A DNA stretch of 64,000 bases from Sipunculus nudus (taxonomy: Eukaryota > Annelida > Sipuncula > Golfingiida > Sipunculidae). Positions within the stretch are counted from its first letter, which is position 1. Every line of letters starts with the position of its first letter. Where the stretch lies: NCBI GenBank assembly GCA_026874595.1, contig JAPPUL010000069.1:1180001-1244000 (forward strand). The letters are read 5' to 3'. Under the pieces are notes generated by a model, which was not told where the DNA came from, did not search any database, and saw only the letters and a program-made list of their open reading frames with translations. The translations under genes were made by a program, and so were the position numbers. Positions 63,162 through 64,000 of this stretch are shown here, piece after piece.

Positions 63162-64000
63162 ATGAGAAACGAGAAAATATTAAATAAAAAACTAGATATA
63201 GATATGTTGAGGGAAGATTTCCCTATGCTTAGCAAGGAGATAGGAGGGAAGAGGTTAGTCTACTTAGATAACGCAGCAACAACCCAAAAACCCAAACAGG
63301 TAATAGAAAGGGTAAAAGAGTTTGATAAAAATTCTTATGCAACGGTAAGGCGCGGAGGATATAAGCTTGGCGAGTATGCAACACGTTTATACGAGGAGGC
63401 CCGAGGGGAGGTTGCAAAGTTTATAGGAGCAGGAGATAAGAAACAAATAATAATAACATCAGGCTCAACACAGTCTATAAACCTAGTAGCTTATAGTTTT
63501 GGCAAGCGTTATGTAAAAGAGGGGGATGAGATAATAATAAGCCAGATGGAACATCATGCAAATATAATTCCCTGGCAAGTAATGTGTGAGGACAGGGGAG
63601 CAAAGCTTAAGGTAATTCCGATAAACGATAATGGGGAACTAATACTTGAAGAATACGAAAAGCTATTAAATAGCAAAACGAAGATGGTGTCAGTGACACA
63701 TGTATCAAATGCACTGGGGACAATAAATCCGGTAAAAAAGATAATAGAGAAGGCACATGAGGTAGGAGCTAAAGTTTTACTGGATGGTGCGCAGAGTGTT
63801 CCGCACATGAGAGTTAATGTAGGAGAACTTGATGTAGATTTTTATGTATTCTCAGGCCATAAAATGTATGGTCCAAGCGGGGTTGGGATACTATACGGGA
63901 GAGAGTCGCTACTAGAAGAGATGCCGCCCTACACAACGGGAGGCGAGATGGTAAACCGAGTTACGCTAGATAAGACAAGTTATGCCGCTATACCGGCTAA
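63162..64000 (+). CDS. sufS: Cysteine desulfurase SufS, C-terminus cut by window edge
   Basis: PLP enzyme that supplies sulfur to SufBCD. The ATG at 63162 follows GGAGGG; 279 complete codons are seen and the frame is open to base 64000. YLDNAATTQKP near residue 27, TSGSTQSINLVAYSFG, SQMEHHANIIPWQ, VSHxSN-like THVSNALGTINPV, LLDGAQSVPHM and the PLP-Lys loop YVFSGHKMYGPSGVGILYGR are all typical of group II desulfurases. The substrate-loop Cys would lie beyond the window. Confidence 0.96.
   Translation, partial: MRNEKILNKKLDIDMLREDFPMLSKEIGGKRLVYLDNAATTQKPKQVIERVKEFDKNSYATVRRGGYKLGEYATRLYEEARGEVAKFIGAGDKKQIIITSGSTQSINLVAYSFGKRYVKEGDEIIISQMEHHANIIPWQVMCEDRGAKLKVIPINDNGELILEEYEKLLNSKTKMVSVTHVSNALGTINPVKKIIEKAHEVGAKVLLDGAQSVPHMRVNVGELDVDFYVFSGHKMYGPSGVGILYGRESLLEEMPPYTTGGEMVNRVTLDKTSYAAIPA

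Overview
The window is AT-rich DNA, roughly one-third G+C by eye, from a bacterium that looks Gram-negative. It carries kdsB (CMP-Kdo synthesis for LPS), a class A penicillin-binding protein, a CarD regulator and a SPOR-domain inner-membrane protein. Gene content is mostly chromosomal core. The mix of CarD, a DUF4912 protein, a C4-zinc-ribbon coiled-coil protein, a full methylcitrate cycle and cobalamin-dependent MetH fits a low-GC member of the deltaproteobacterial/Desulfobacterota-like or a neighbouring phylum. I cannot name the taxon from sequence alone.

Layout from left to right: a DUF445 protein cut by the left edge (minus); rplU-rpmA (plus); nth, carD, lysC and a HEAT-repeat protein (minus); a haem cluster hemE-hemN-hemH-hemG followed by ispG-larE, an MsbA-like ABC exporter and cysS (plus). 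At about 15.6-19.5 kb is a foreign-looking island. It holds an in-frame fusion of an HsdR_N-type restriction/methylase N-terminus to the C-terminal part of a copper ATPase (CcoI), an intact 50-codon ccoS, and a CfrBI-like type II restriction-modification pair whose methylase has a HEAT-repeat N-terminus. Next come SPOR protein, coaE and polA (minus), a YbdG-like MscS channel and the thiF-thiS-thiG-thiE operon (plus). An acidic unknown gene follows, then an activase (BadF/HgdC family) with an uncharacterised partner and kdsB (minus).

From 31.7 kb: metH, a secreted metzincin-type protease, an orphan ABC-type substrate-binding protein, a sensor-MFS fusion, and the methylcitrate genes prpD-prpB (plus), prpE (minus) and prpC (plus). 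Between prpB and prpE lies a perfect 279-bp tandem duplication array built from the prpB/prpE 3' ends. Then a PP2C/SpoIIE phosphatase, RNase R, DUF4912 protein and zinc-ribbon protein (minus), two tRNA genes, yajQ, a Gfo/Idh oxidoreductase, thiL, an Hfq/LSm-like small protein (minus), PBP1A (minus), a DJ-1/PfpI protein and the sufB-sufC-sufD-sufS operon, which runs off the right edge.

Pathways covered: late haem synthesis (uroporphyrinogen III to protohaem), thiamin thiazole and phosphate steps (thiF, S, G, E and L), SUF Fe-S assembly serving ispG, nth, hemN and the activase, propionate oxidation via methylcitrate, and methionine synthesis.

The most unusual property is how often short tandem duplications occur. 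They are 11-21 bp units in 2-6 copies in intergenic DNA and in frame inside polA, rnr and hemN, plus the 279-bp array. The Pol I here also appears to have lost its proofreading catalytic residues. The strongest candidates for under-described biology are the CcoI/HsdR_N chimera with the flanking RM system, the activase/partner pair without a dehydratase, the sensor-MFS fusion beside an orphan binding protein, and the divergent Hfq-like protein.
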